A DNA stretch of 49,810 nucleotides from DASWHF01 sp036393295 (GCA_036393295.1 DASWHF010000024.1:1-49810), one strand, 5' to 3'. Shown: positions 1 through 8,048, counted from the first letter of the stretch. The notes: generated from the letters alone by a model not told the origin. Numbers and translations: made by a program.

Positions 1-1
1 C

Positions 2-340
2 GCGCGCTCCAAGGCCGAGATCATGGCGCGCGCGGTGCGCGACCTGCTGGCCGACTGCCTGCAGACGCTGCCGGCACTCGCCGCGCGCAACGACGCGGCG
101 GCGCTGCACTTCTACTTCGCCAACTTCGGCGGCATGCGCCGCTATCTCGCGCCCGAGCTGGTCGCGGCCTACCGTCGCTGGGCCGTGGACGGCGAGGCGC
201 GCGCCATCGACGAGGCCGCGACGATCGGCAGCGAGCGCTGGCTCGACACCGCGCGCACCATGCTGCGCCTGCACACCGAACGCGGCACCGAGGCCGGCCC
301 GGCCATCGAGACCCTCCTCGACCCCGCGCGCGCGGCCTGA
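2..340 (+). CDS. Hypothetical protein, C-terminal part (5' end outside window)
   Basis: The reading frame is already open at the window edge and runs through an internal ATG at 23 to a TGA at 338-340, so the true start is probably upstream. The visible ~112 residues are Ala/Arg/Leu-rich and look helical, with no cysteine motif, signal peptide or membrane segment apart from one isolated Cys. A stretch of about 140 bp without a gene follows, and it carries a promoter-like TATAAT. I do not recognise the family and infer no function. Confidence 0.5.
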   Translation, partial: ARSKAEIMARAVRDLLADCLQTLPALAARNDAAALHFYFANFGGMRRYLAPELVAAYRRWAVDGEARAIDEAATIGSERWLDTARTMLRLHTERGTEAGPAIETLLDPARAA

Positions 341-420
341 CCGCCGGAACGATCTCCCCGATTCTCCCCGCATTCTCCGTGCCACACCACGCGGCTTTTT
401 CGCATCACGCCGATCGAGGC

Positions 421-426
421 TATAAT
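421..426 (+). promoter_or_regulatory. -10 box (TATAAT) upstream of the 481 gene
   Basis: A perfect TATAAT lies 55 bp before the ATG at 481, in the otherwise gene-free stretch 341-480. No convincing -35 hexamer is visible at 16-18 bp spacing (TTTCGC at best). It probably drives the 481-1641 gene pair. Confidence 0.45.
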
Positions 427-480
427 CGCGCCCCGGGAGCGGCCCAGCCGGGCCGCCGCCGGCATTGACGAGAGCGAGGC

Positions 481-1053
481 ATGCGACTGACCGTTAAAGT
501 GGACGAACGTACTCATTGGATCGAGGTGCCGGACGAGCTGCTCGACGCCGACGATTTTTTCCGGATGATGGACCGCGACATGGACCGCGGCTGGCGCATG
601 GGACCCGAATGGGTGGAGTCGCCCAATGCCGAGCAGCGCGCGCAGATCGCCGCCGACCGCCTGCTGGTGTCGCTGGCCAGCGAGAACCGCAACATGATCG
701 AGCTCATGGCCGCCTATATCGTGAAGCGCATCCCCGGCGTCACCGGCGTCGACATCGACACCGGCGGCGAGATGCTCAACACCCGCCTGCTCTACGACAC
801 CCAACCGGCGCCGCCGCCGCGCGCCGCCGCGCCGCGCCCGGCCGCGCGCCGCCGCGAGCAGGCGATCGAGCAGGCCGGTCGCGACGTCACCGAGGTCTAT
901 CGCGTCGGCAAGGCCTACCGCTTCGCGCGCCTCGACCGCCGCACCGGCCAGTGGATCGAATCGCCGCTGCTGGCGACCGAGGCGGAGGCGCGGGCCGCGC
1001 GCCTGGAGGCCTTCGACGAGCGCTTCGAGGAACTGCTGGGCAGCGGGTCCTGA
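481..1053 (+). CDS. Conserved-looking hypothetical protein, 190 aa
   Basis: An acidic N-terminal domain (about residues 1-105) contains a MMDRDMDRGWRMGPEW stretch. A Pro/Ala/Arg linker (about 106-125) and a charged C-terminal domain (about 130-190) follow. There is no signal peptide or TM segment, so it is probably cytosolic. The ATG at 481 directly follows a gagcgaggc ribosome-binding sequence. The next gene starts 15 bp after its stop, so the two are probably co-transcribed. I do not recognise the family. Confidence 0.7.
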   Translation: MRLTVKVDERTHWIEVPDELLDADDFFRMMDRDMDRGWRMGPEWVESPNAEQRAQIAADRLLVSLASENRNMIELMAAYIVKRIPGVTGVDIDTGGEMLNTRLLYDTQPAPPPRAAAPRPAARRREQAIEQAGRDVTEVYRVGKAYRFARLDRRTGQWIESPLLATEAEARAARLEAFDERFEELLGSGS

Positions 1054-1068
1054 GCGGTCGGCCGGCCC

Positions 1069-1641
1069 GTGCGCGAGATCAAATCCGGCAGCTTCATCTA
1101 CGAGATCCCCGGGGCCCTGCCCGGCGACGTCTGCCGCGAGATGATCGGGCGCTTCGAGGCCCGGCAGGATCAGCAATATCCCGGCCACATCGGCGTCACC
1201 CAGTCCGAAGAGGCCGCGATCAAGAAGTCCACCGACCTGTTCATCAGCGGGCGCGAGGACTGGCAGGATATCGACGGAATCCTGCGGCAGTCGCTGGGCG
1301 GCGCGCTGCGCGAGATCGCGCGCCAGTTCCCGTTCTTCGCCGCCAACCGCTTCAAGGATCTCGGTTACAACCTGCAGCGCTACCGGCCCGGCGAGTACTA
1401 TCACTGGCATGTCGACAGCGGGCCCGGCGAGTTCATGACCCGTCAGCTGGTCGCGATCTGGTATCTGAACGACGTGCCCGGTCCCGGCGGCGCCACCGAG
1501 TTCGCCCTCCAGGACTTGGGCGTGCAGCCGGAGGAAGGCAAGCTGGTGTTGTTCCCGCCGTTCTGGACCCATATCCATCGCGCCCAGGCGATGGAATCCG
1601 GCGTCAAGTACATCGCCACGACCTGGCTGTGTTTTGTGTAA
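1069..1641 (+). CDS. 2-oxoglutarate/Fe(II)-dependent oxygenase (prolyl-4-hydroxylase-like)
   Basis: This 190-aa soluble protein carries the double-stranded beta-helix signature. The HxD iron ligands lie in YHWHVDSG (about residue 108), the distal histidine in FWTHIHRA (about 167), and a basic 2OG anchor nearby at GVKYIATTW. The family hydroxylates peptide or small-molecule substrates using 2OG and O2; the substrate here cannot be inferred. The start is GTG at 1069 with a weak ribosome-binding site, 15 bp after the preceding gene. The stop codon abuts a CAAGTAG tandem repeat. Confidence 0.78.
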   Translation: MREIKSGSFIYEIPGALPGDVCREMIGRFEARQDQQYPGHIGVTQSEEAAIKKSTDLFISGREDWQDIDGILRQSLGGALREIARQFPFFAANRFKDLGYNLQRYRPGEYYHWHVDSGPGEFMTRQLVAIWYLNDVPGPGGATEFALQDLGVQPEEGKLVLFPPFWTHIHRAQAMESGVKYIATTWLCFV

Positions 1642-1649
1642 TGCAGTAG

Positions 1650-1670
1650 CAAGTAGCAAGTAGCAAGTAG
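1650..1670 (+). repeat. CAAGTAG tandem repeat, 3 copies
   Basis: Three perfect copies of the heptamer CAAGTAG follow the 2OG-oxygenase stop codon directly. A partial copy (cagtag) precedes them. The same heptamer recurs six times at 47721-47762. Confidence 0.9.
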
Positions 1671-1692
1671 CGAGAGAATCCAAGAGGGCGGC

Positions 1693-2406
1693 ATGCTGCC
1701 GGTCGTGATCCTTACCGTGGTCTGTATGCTCACCTACTCGTTCGAGATCGTGTTCGGACTGGCCGGCACGATCCTGATGCTGCCGCTGCTGAGCTTCTGG
1801 TTCGACGCCAAGACCCTGGTGATTTACTCGACGCTGCCGCAGATCCTGGTCGGCGGCATCGGCCTCGCGCGCTCACCGCGCACCGTGGAGCTCGCCTTCC
1901 TCGGCAAGATGCTCGGCTTCGCGACGCTCGGCGGCGTGGCGGGCCTGTATCTGTTCTACCAGTTCTCGACGACGGTGTTTCACTACCTGCTGGCCGGCGT
2001 GATCACGCTGTTCGGCCTGTACCTAGTGATCGCGCCCGGCCGGCTGACACTTTCGCCGCTCGCGGCGCGCGCGCTCGACACGCTCGCCGGCGTCTCGCAG
2101 GCGCTGTTCGGCATCAGCGGACCGATCGCCATGACCCGGCTCATGGGCAGCTTCCCGGACAAGACCGTGGTGCGCAATTACGCGCTGGCGTTCTTTCTCT
2201 GCCTGAATCTGTTCCGGGCCGGCGGCTATGTCGTGAACGCGACCTTCAGCCGCGAGATCCTGGTGATGATGCTGGTGTCGGGGCCGTTCCTGGCGCTGGC
2301 GCTGTGGTTCGCCAACCATCTGCACTTCAAGCTCAACGAGCGGCTGTTCCGGGGCGTCGTGGCCTGGATCATCCTGGGCGGCGGGATCAGCCTGTTCTTT
2401 CGCTGA
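1693..2406 (+). CDS. TauE/SafE-family (DUF81) membrane permease
   Basis: This 237-aa hydrophobic protein has about 7-8 predicted TM helices and the typical small-residue-rich TauE/SafE pattern (FGLAGTILMLPLL near residue 19; GVSQALFGISGPIAMTRL near 133). Family members export sulfite, sulfoacetate or other sulfur-containing anions, or import organosulfonates. A sulfite export role would suit the dsr setting but is only inference, because the gene is 17 kb from dsrA. The start is ATG at 1693, after GAGGGCGGC. Confidence 0.82.
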   Translation: MLPVVILTVVCMLTYSFEIVFGLAGTILMLPLLSFWFDAKTLVIYSTLPQILVGGIGLARSPRTVELAFLGKMLGFATLGGVAGLYLFYQFSTTVFHYLLAGVITLFGLYLVIAPGRLTLSPLAARALDTLAGVSQALFGISGPIAMTRLMGSFPDKTVVRNYALAFFLCLNLFRAGGYVVNATFSREILVMMLVSGPFLALALWFANHLHFKLNERLFRGVVAWIILGGGISLFFR

Positions 2407-2488
2407 TCCGGATCGCCCGTGCGGATTATCCCCGTGCCCGCCGTGGTTAATACCGGCCGGCCCCGCTGGCGGGTGCCGCGGCAGCCGG

Positions 2489-2494
2489 TATAAT
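2489..2494 (+). promoter_or_regulatory. -10 box (TATAAT) upstream of the Rieske gene
   Basis: A perfect TATAAT in the 130-bp gap after the permease gene lies 43 bp before the Rieske ATG. No clear -35 is seen. Confidence 0.45.
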
Positions 2495-2536
2495 GCCGCC
2501 ATACGCCAACATCGGCCAGCGGCAGCGGCATTCACC

Positions 2537-2851
2537 ATGGGTTTCGTCAGCATCGCCTCGATCGAGGAACTTGCCCCCGGAAAAATGAAGTGCGTGAGCG
2601 TCGCCGGGCTGCGTTTGCTGCTGGCCAACGTCGACGGCAGTTACTACTGCACCGACGACACCTGTACCCATGAAGACGCCTCGCTGTGCCGGGGCAGCCT
2701 CAAGGGCGGGCTGGTCAAATGCCCGCTGCACGGCAGCCGCTTCGACCTGCGCACCGGCGAGGCCCTCGAAGAGCCGGCCGAAGCGCGCCTGCGGACCTAC
2801 CCGGTACGCGTCGACCGCGACCGCATCCTCGTCGAGCTGGCCGGCGCATGA
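2537..2851 (+). CDS. Rieske [2Fe-2S] ferredoxin
   Basis: At 104 aa it is a typical length for a soluble NirD/BphF-type Rieske protein. Cluster ligands are visible as C-T-H (about residues 43-45) and C-P-L-H (about 61-64), inside CTHEDASLCRGSLKGGLVKC and PLHGSRFD. There is no TM anchor or signal peptide, so it is a cytosolic electron carrier or oxygenase component. A TrpD2-like gene follows 16 bp later, then a PKHD oxygenase. It could in principle feed electrons to an oxygenase, but no partner reductase is present. Confidence 0.88.
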   Translation: MGFVSIASIEELAPGKMKCVSVAGLRLLLANVDGSYYCTDDTCTHEDASLCRGSLKGGLVKCPLHGSRFDLRTGEALEEPAEARLRTYPVRVDRDRILVELAGA

Positions 2852-2867
2852 ACCCCCAACGAGTCGC

Positions 2868-3986
2868 ATGATGAACCCCGTCCACGCCAACGCCGATCCG
2901 CGCCTGACCATGCGCTCCATCATCCAGCGCATCGCCACCGGCCCGGAGCTCAGCAAGGACATCAGTCTCGACGAGGCGCGCGCCGGCATGCGTTACGTCC
3001 TCGAAGGCCGGGTCGATCCGGTGCAGGCCGGAATTTTCCTGATCGCGCTGCGCATGAAGCGCGAGACCGACGACGAGAACCTCGGCGTGCTCGATGCGAT
3101 CCGCGAGCAGACCCTGACCGCGATTGCGCCGGTCGACGAGGTCGTGGACCTCGCCGATCCCTACGACGGCTACACCCGCAGCCTGCCGGCCTCGCCCTTC
3201 CTGCCCGCGGTGCTGGCCGCCTGCGGCCTGCCGGCGGTCTCGCACGGCGTGGAATCGGTCGGGCCCAAGTACGGCGTCACCCATCGCCAGGTGCTCGCGG
3301 CCTGCGGCCTGCCGGTCGATCTCGCGCCGCCGGAGGCCGCCGCCCGGCTCGGCGACCCCGACATCGGCTGGAGCTATATCGACCAGCGCCACTTCTGCCC
3401 GCGGCTGCACGCGCTCGCGGACTTCCGCAGCCTGATCGTCAAGCGCCCGGTGATCACCACGGTCGAGACCGTCACCGGGCCGATCCGCGGACGCCGGCGC
3501 ACGCATCTGATCTCGGGCTATGTGCACAAACCCTATCCGCGCATCTACGCGCTGCTCGCGCGCCATGCCGGCTTCGATTCTGCGCTGATCGTGCGCGGCG
3601 TCGAGGGCGGCGTGATCCCGTCGCTGCGCCAGGCCGGCAAGGCGTTCTACTACCACGACCGCGGCCCCGAGCAATCGGTCGATCTCGATCCCGCCGAGCT
3701 CGGCATCGCGCAAACGCTGCGCGCGCCGCCGCTGCCGCAAGAGCTGGCGCGCGGCGAGGATGATGACGCGGCGGCGCCGTTCGATCCCGTGGCCGCGGCC
3801 CGGGCGGCCGCGGCCGCCGGCCTGGCCGCGCTCGACGGCGCGCCCGGACCGACGCGCGACGGTCTCGTCTATGCCGGGGCGCTGGCGCTCTGGCATTTGC
3901 GCCGCGCCGACTCGCTGCGCGCCGCCGCCGACCGCGTCCGGTCCGCCATCGACAGCGGCGCGGCGCGCGCGCGGCTCGGCGTGTAA
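2868..3986 (+). CDS. ybiB: Anthranilate phosphoribosyltransferase-like protein (TrpD2/YbiB family)
   Basis: The 372-aa protein has the glycosyltransferase family 3 fold. An N-terminal helical domain (ISLDEARAGMRYVLEGRVDPVQAGIFLIALRMK) is followed by the nucleoside-phosphorylase-like domain (YDGYTRSLPASPFLPAVLAACG; HGVESVGPKYGVTH). TrpD2 proteins resemble TrpD but E. coli YbiB is reported to bind nucleic acid instead of making phosphoribosylanthranilate. The start is at ATG 2868; an in-frame ATG at 2871 is an alternative. It lies between a Rieske ferredoxin and a YbiX-like hydroxylase, a likely operon. No trp genes are nearby, which argues against tryptophan synthesis. Confidence 0.8.
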   Translation: MMNPVHANADPRLTMRSIIQRIATGPELSKDISLDEARAGMRYVLEGRVDPVQAGIFLIALRMKRETDDENLGVLDAIREQTLTAIAPVDEVVDLADPYDGYTRSLPASPFLPAVLAACGLPAVSHGVESVGPKYGVTHRQVLAACGLPVDLAPPEAAARLGDPDIGWSYIDQRHFCPRLHALADFRSLIVKRPVITTVETVTGPIRGRRRTHLISGYVHKPYPRIYALLARHAGFDSALIVRGVEGGVIPSLRQAGKAFYYHDRGPEQSVDLDPAELGIAQTLRAPPLPQELARGEDDDAAAPFDPVAAARAAAAAGLAALDGAPGPTRDGLVYAGALALWHLRRADSLRAAADRVRSAIDSGAARARLGV

Positions 3987-3993
3987 CGCCACG

Positions 3994-4668
3994 ATGCTCG
4001 TGCACGTCCCGACGCTGCTGTCCGCCGCCGAGCTCGAGCAGGTGCGCGGCACGCTGGCGCGCGCGCGTTTCGTCGACGGGCGGCTGTCGGCCGGTGCCGC
4101 GGCGGCGCGGGTCAAGCAGAACCAGGAAGTCGACCCGGGCGCACCGGAGCTGGCGGCGCTCAGCAATCTGGTCATGGGCCGGCTGGTCCAGCATCCGGTC
4201 TACCGCAGCGCCGCGCTGCCGCTGCACGTCGCCGCGCCGTACTACGCGCGCTACGCGCCGGGCATGAGCTACGGCGAGCATATCGACGATCCGATCATGG
4301 GCGCCGACGGGATGATCTACCGCTCGGATATCGCCGTCACGATATTCCTGAACGCGCCGGAGGACTACGACGGCGGCGAGCTGACCGTCCGCACCCCGTT
4401 CGGCGACCAGCGCGTGAAGCTGCCGGCCGGCGACGCGGTGCTCTACCCCGCGTCCAGCCTGCACCGGGTGAGCCCGGTGACGCGCGGCGAGCGCCTGGTG
4501 GCGGTGACCTGGGTGCAGAGCCTGGTGCGCGACCCGGCGCGCCGCGAGCTGCTGCACGAGCTCCACCAGGCGCGCGAGACGCTGCGCGCCCAGGCCCCGG
4601 ACGCGCCCGAGACCGCGCAGGTCAATCATGCCTATATTAACCTGGTGAGGATGTGGGGCGAGTTGTGA
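3994..4668 (+). CDS. ybiX: PKHD-type Fe(II)/2OG hydroxylase (PiuC/YbiX family)
   Basis: At 224 aa the length equals the usual YbiX/PiuC size. Features in order are YYARYAPGMSYGEHIDDPIMG with the HxD pair (about residues 96-98), SDIAVTIFLN, YDGGELTV, the distal histidine in PASSLHRVSPVTRGERLVAVTWVQS (about 158) and the 2OG-binding Arg just after. PiuC-like proteins are linked to iron/siderophore uptake in other bacteria; no TonB receptor gene is present here. The start is ATG 3994, 7 bp after the TrpD2 stop. The 3' end overlaps the convergent minus-strand pseudogene by about 32 bp. Confidence 0.87.
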   Translation: MLVHVPTLLSAAELEQVRGTLARARFVDGRLSAGAAAARVKQNQEVDPGAPELAALSNLVMGRLVQHPVYRSAALPLHVAAPYYARYAPGMSYGEHIDDPIMGADGMIYRSDIAVTIFLNAPEDYDGGELTVRTPFGDQRVKLPAGDAVLYPASSLHRVSPVTRGERLVAVTWVQSLVRDPARRELLHELHQARETLRAQAPDAPETAQVNHAYINLVRMWGEL

Positions 4669-5446
4669 CCGCTTGATCTCCCCACACCAGGTTGCGGTGG
4701 CTGAATCCGGCTTCCAGGGCCGGTTTGACGATGCGGAAATACGGTGAAATGTCGAAGTCTCGCGGCGCGAACAGGCTGTAGTGCCGGATGTGCAGGATCT
4801 CGCGCGCCGCGTAGCCGGGCTTGGGATCCGCGGACACGCGCCGCTCGATGTGCGGGAGAATCGGGTAGCGCACGGACTGGAACGCCTGCGCGATCAGCGT
4901 GGAGCAGATGGCGCGCGTCGGGTCCCCGCTGCCGAGCGCGAGCATGCGGCGGCGCCAGGCGACGGGCACCGGCGGAACCGGGAGCAGATAGCGCGCCAGG
5001 TCGATCACGTTCTTGAGATCGTAGGCCTACCCGAGGCGTGCGACGGCGTACTCACACAGCTGCCGGCGCTCCTCGGGCGTGAGGCCAACGGGACGGCAGA
5101 TCCGGGTGTTGAGAGCGGCATACTTCGTAAGCGGCACGGCGACCACGCCTTGCTCGAGATCCGCCTCGATCAACACCGGGGCGGCGAGACCCCGGCCGGT
5201 CTCGAGGTAATCACCGACATAGAGCGCCGCGTGCAACCAGGTGGACTGGGTAAGGTATTTTATCGCGGTGCTGATCCGGCGGTTGCCCTCCACCAGCAGC
5301 ACATCCGCCGGCTGGAGAACGGCGGCGAGCTTTACCGGGTCCGTTATGGCGAAGGGCTCGTATCCCCGGACCGGCCGGTTGAGGTAACGCGCGAGTGCGC
5401 TTCCGGGGATGCCAAGCCAGCGTTTGAGTGTATGCGCGGACCGCAT
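4637..5446 (-). pseudogene. YiiX/YebB-like permuted NlpC/P60 hydrolase interrupted by an amber codon
   Basis: Two open stretches in the same frame (5446-5030 and 5026-4637) are separated only by a TAG at 5027-5029. Together they encode about 269 codons of a YiiX-type permuted papain-like amidase. The His motif is STWLHAALYVGD (His72) and the Cys motif RAICSTLIAQAF (Cys181). The amber codon lies between the two, so neither half would carry the full catalytic set. Flanking residues are ARLG-stop-AYDLKNVIDLARYLL; a CAG-to-TAG change would explain it. It could be a real nonsense mutation, readthrough or a sequencing error. It is the last gene of the minus-strand bufferin operon. Confidence 0.72.
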
Positions 5447-5461
5447 CGCCTGGCACCGGAT

Positions 5462-5599
5462 TTACGTCACGCCCGGGGAAAAGCGCTTCACCCGCTCGAA
5501 CGGCAGGTGGTCTCCCTCGTCCCTGCGGTAATACGCGACCTGGATCGTCCCGGCCTCGTCGACCAGAAAATCAACCGGCAGGGTCGTTGCGCGCTTCAT
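5462..5599 (-). pseudogene. Peroxiredoxin-like C-terminal remnant, 45 aa
   Basis: A short frame starts with ATG at 5599 and overlaps the DoxX stop as ATGA. It reads LPVDFLVDEAGTIQVAYYRR then DEGDHLPFERVKRF before TAA. This matches the last third of AhpC/TSA-like peroxiredoxin-like proteins (FLID-x-G-x-I-x-x-A-x-Y-G-x-D-x-G-D-H-L-P), but the thioredoxin-fold N-terminal part with the active cysteine is absent. The translational coupling suggests it may still be translated. It could be a decaying gene or a reduced C-terminal peptide. Confidence 0.55.
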
Positions 5600-6084
5600 G
5601 GCGATTTTGCGACGCCGGCCGCACGCGCCCACCAGCGACCGATTATATGGTCGAGCGAGAGGCTGCCCGGGCCGTGCAGCAGCGGCACGAGCAACAGCAG
5701 ACCCCAGACATAGTGCTGCTGGCGCCCGGCATCGGCGAGCTCCGGATAGGAGATAACGGCCATGATGTTGAAGGCGAACAGCACGAACGCGCTGAACCGG
5801 CCGGCAAGGCCCAGGACCAGCAGGACGGGAAAAACGAGTTCAACGATGATGGCGAGCCCGGCGGCGAGCTCCGGAGAGAGCAGCGGCACTTGGTACTCGT
5901 GCGTGAACAGCATCACGGTCGTGTCCCAGCTCGCGACCTTGGTGAGTCCCGACTTCCAGAAGACGTTCGCAACGTAGAGCCGGATCGCGAGGTCGCCCAA
6001 GGGGGCGAGGAACCGGAGTCCGCGATGCCAGGGTTGAACCACGGAGCCGCTGAAAGCTGCCAGGTACCGGGAAAGCTCGGACAT
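5596..6084 (-). CDS. DoxX-family membrane protein of the bufferin operon (BufD-like)
   Basis: This 162-aa protein has about four TM helices and the DoxX pattern (LAIRLYVANVFWKSGLTKV; ELAAGLAIIVELVFPVLLVLG; HYVWGLLLLVPLLHGPGSLS). I chose ATG 6084 over an upstream codon at 6114 because GAGGAG lies six bases before it. DoxX proteins are the usual fourth member of bufABCD operons; the precise role is unknown, perhaps a membrane redox or quinone-linked partner. It starts 26 bp after the DUF2063 gene. Confidence 0.85.
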   Translation of the reverse strand: MSELSRYLAAFSGSVVQPWHRGLRFLAPLGDLAIRLYVANVFWKSGLTKVASWDTTVMLFTHEYQVPLLSPELAAGLAIIVELVFPVLLVLGLAGRFSAFVLFAFNIMAVISYPELADAGRQQHYVWGLLLLVPLLHGPGSLSLDHIIGRWWARAAGVAKSP

Positions 6085-6110
6085 GCGTTGCTCCTCGATA
6101 GAGTTCGTGT

Positions 6111-6878
6111 TCACACTGAAAAATCGACGACCACCTCGTCCGCGACGCAGCGGCGAAGCAGGCTGGACGGATCGATATTCTCCACGCGCGCGACCTCAGC
6201 GCCGATTACCTCCTCCAGACGACGGCCATCGGCCAGCGACGCGAGCAAAACGAACTCGGGCTCGGACAGCTCCCGCAGCTCCACCGAAAACCCGCGGCGG
6301 ATGACGAGCACCCGGCATCCGCCCTCGTCCAGATCGACGATCGCGTCGCCCGAGTAGTCCGGCTGGTTCGCCTGCCAGATGCGCAGCACCGGGTACGGCG
6401 AATCGACCAGCCGCGCCGACGGGTGCAACCGGAAACGCAGCCGCGGGTAATCGGCGGGCGCGACCCTCGCCAGCGTCTCGACCCGGAGCGGCGGCGCCTC
6501 CGGCGCGTGAAAGGCCTCGTGCCAGGCCCATTCGAGCCGGGCGACTTCCGGGAGATAGACCAGGCCCGCGGCCGGCGCGAAGCCCGCGAGGAAGGCCGCG
6601 AACCGGTCGCCGAAGTCGTGCAGGTTCCCGCTTGCCGGGGGATGGGCGCGCAAATACCTTCCGGCGGCATGGGCAAAGAACTCGTCACCGACCAAGCGGC
6701 GGACGACCGGATGGATATCGCCGAGCGCGTCGGTCAGGGTCGTATGGACGTTGTTGCGGTAGACACCGAGGTGGCGCTCCGGTGCGAAGCGGCCGGGCCG
6801 GATGTGCGCGGCCACGGCGCGCCCGTCGGCGAGCAGCGCGTCGGCGAAGGCCAGTTGCAGCTCACGCAGCGACGGCAT
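6111..6878 (-). CDS. bufC: DUF2063 family protein, bufferin biosynthesis partner (BufC)
   Basis: This 255-aa soluble protein begins MPSLRELQLAFADALLADG and shows the DUF2063 hallmarks LGVYRNNVHTTLTDALGDIHPVVRRLVG (about residues 36-63) and LARLEWAWHEAFHAPEA-like (about 120). A winged-helix-like C-terminus ends VVDFSV. BufC-type proteins partner the DUF692 enzyme and are thought to present the precursor peptide. ATG 6878 was chosen because the homologous sequence starts there. It overlaps the bufB 3' end by 17 bp, so translation is coupled. Confidence 0.87.
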   Translation of the reverse strand: MPSLRELQLAFADALLADGRAVAAHIRPGRFAPERHLGVYRNNVHTTLTDALGDIHPVVRRLVGDEFFAHAAGRYLRAHPPASGNLHDFGDRFAAFLAGFAPAAGLVYLPEVARLEWAWHEAFHAPEAPPLRVETLARVAPADYPRLRFRLHPSARLVDSPYPVLRIWQANQPDYSGDAIVDLDEGGCRVLVIRRGFSVELRELSEPEFVLLASLADGRRLEEVIGAEVARVENIDPSSLLRRCVADEVVVDFSV

Positions 6879-7728
6879 CGAGCGCCTCCAGGTCTGCGCG
6901 CGCCCGCGCCGCCTCCTCGAGCAACACGGCGAAGGGCGGCAGGTCGGTGTCCCATTCGATGAGCGTCGGACGCGGGCCAATCAGCGCCAGGGTCTCCCGG
7001 TAGAGCGCCCACACCGGCTCCGCGACCGGGGCGTTGTGCGTGTCGATCAGAATCTCGCCCTCGGGATAGGACTTGCGCGTGTGGCCGGCCAGGTGAATCT
7101 CCTTCACCCTTTCGGGCGGCATGGCATTGAGGTAGGCGCCGGGATCGAAGCCGTGATTGCAGGCGCTCACGTAAACGTTGTTCACGTCGAGCAGAATGTC
7201 ACAGTCGGCGGCACGCGCGACTTCGGCGAGGAACTCCCATTCGGAAATCGTCGAATGGCCGAATTGAAGATAGGTCGAGGGATTCTCGATCAGCAGCCGG
7301 CGTCCCAGGAGATCCTGCGCCGCGCGGATGCGGCCGACGACGTGCGCGAGCGCCTCGTCGGTGTAAGGCAGCGGCAGGAGATCGTTCAGATAACGACCGC
7401 CGATCGAGCTCCACGAGAGATGATCGGAAACCAGCGCCGGCTCGTAGCGGGCCACAAGCCCCCTCAATCGGCCGAGGTGCCGCGCGTTGAGCGGATCGGT
7501 CGACCCGAGCGAGAGCCCGACACCGTGCAGGCTCAACGCATAATCCGCGCGTACCTGCTCCAGATAGCGCTGCGGCGGACCGCCCGCGCCGAAGTAGTTC
7601 TCGCTGTGCACCTCGAACCATCCGACGGCCGGGCGCGCGGTCAGGACATCCCGATAATGCGGCGCGCGCAGGCCGACCCCGACCGAGGTCGGGGTGGCTG
7701 CACCCGGGGCGACGGGCGTGCGCGTCAT
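6862..7728 (-). CDS. bufB: DUF692 multinuclear non-haem iron oxidative enzyme (MNIO), bufferin maturase (BufB)
   Basis: The 288-aa protein has a TIM-barrel of the MbnB/DUF692 type. Metal-ligand motifs are visible in order: FEVHSENYFG, LSLHGVGLSLG, LVSDHLSW, LLIENPSTY, DILLDVNNVYVSACNHGF, VKEIHLAGH, IDTHNAPV and IEWDTDLPP. MNIO enzymes use a mixed-valent multi-iron centre and O2 to modify cysteines of a RiPP precursor; in bufferins the product chelates copper. The precursor gene lies 3 bp upstream and the partner DUF2063 gene overlaps downstream. All hallmark residues appear intact. Confidence 0.93.
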   Translation of the reverse strand: MTRTPVAPGAATPTSVGVGLRAPHYRDVLTARPAVGWFEVHSENYFGAGGPPQRYLEQVRADYALSLHGVGLSLGSTDPLNARHLGRLRGLVARYEPALVSDHLSWSSIGGRYLNDLLPLPYTDEALAHVVGRIRAAQDLLGRRLLIENPSTYLQFGHSTISEWEFLAEVARAADCDILLDVNNVYVSACNHGFDPGAYLNAMPPERVKEIHLAGHTRKSYPEGEILIDTHNAPVAEPVWALYRETLALIGPRPTLIEWDTDLPPFAVLLEEAARARADLEALDAVAA

Positions 7729-7731
7729 TCC

Positions 7732-7992
7732 TCAGCCCTTCCCAGGCTTGAGCGAGCCGCCGACGATCTTGTCGCAGCTGCCCTTGGGCAGGTAAATCCA
7801 GGCTTCCTTCCGGCCGTCCTTGGTCGCCGTGCCAGCGCAGGCGCTGGTCGCCGTCTGGCAGTCGTTCTTGCCGGCCTTGACGACACCGTAACACTTCTCG
7901 ACGTTCTTCTCCGCCGCGGCGGCGCCCGAGGCGATGCCGAGGGCCAGAACACCGCCGATGGCGCTCAGAATGAGGGCATGCGTCTGTTTCAT
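7732..7992 (-). CDS. bufA: Bufferin precursor (DUF2282, BufA1 type)
   Basis: The 86-aa precursor carries a signal peptide (residues 1-27, ending ASGAAAA). Its mature part has four cysteines (Cys34, 45, 52, 73) in the family pattern EKCYGVVKAGKNDC, SACAGTA and LPKGSCDKIVGGSL. Signal-peptide bufferins are modified in the cytoplasm by BufB/BufC and act in the periplasm as copper chelators. It leads the operon bufA-bufB-bufC-doxX on the minus strand. The start ATG 7992 follows GGAGACCCATCCC. No sigma/anti-sigma pair, common next to such operons elsewhere, is present here. Confidence 0.92.
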   Translation of the reverse strand: MKQTHALILSAIGGVLALGIASGAAAAEKNVEKCYGVVKAGKNDCQTATSACAGTATKDGRKEAWIYLPKGSCDKIVGGSLKPGKG

Positions 7993-8048
7993 GGGATGGG
8001 TCTCCGATTCAGGTTGCGTGGTGGAACGTTTCGAACAACTGCCAATCG

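Noticed and set aside
2868..3986. Tryptophan-pathway trpD
   Set aside because: Sequence pattern and neighbours (YbiX-like, Rieske) fit the TrpD2/YbiB family, and no other trp genes are nearby.
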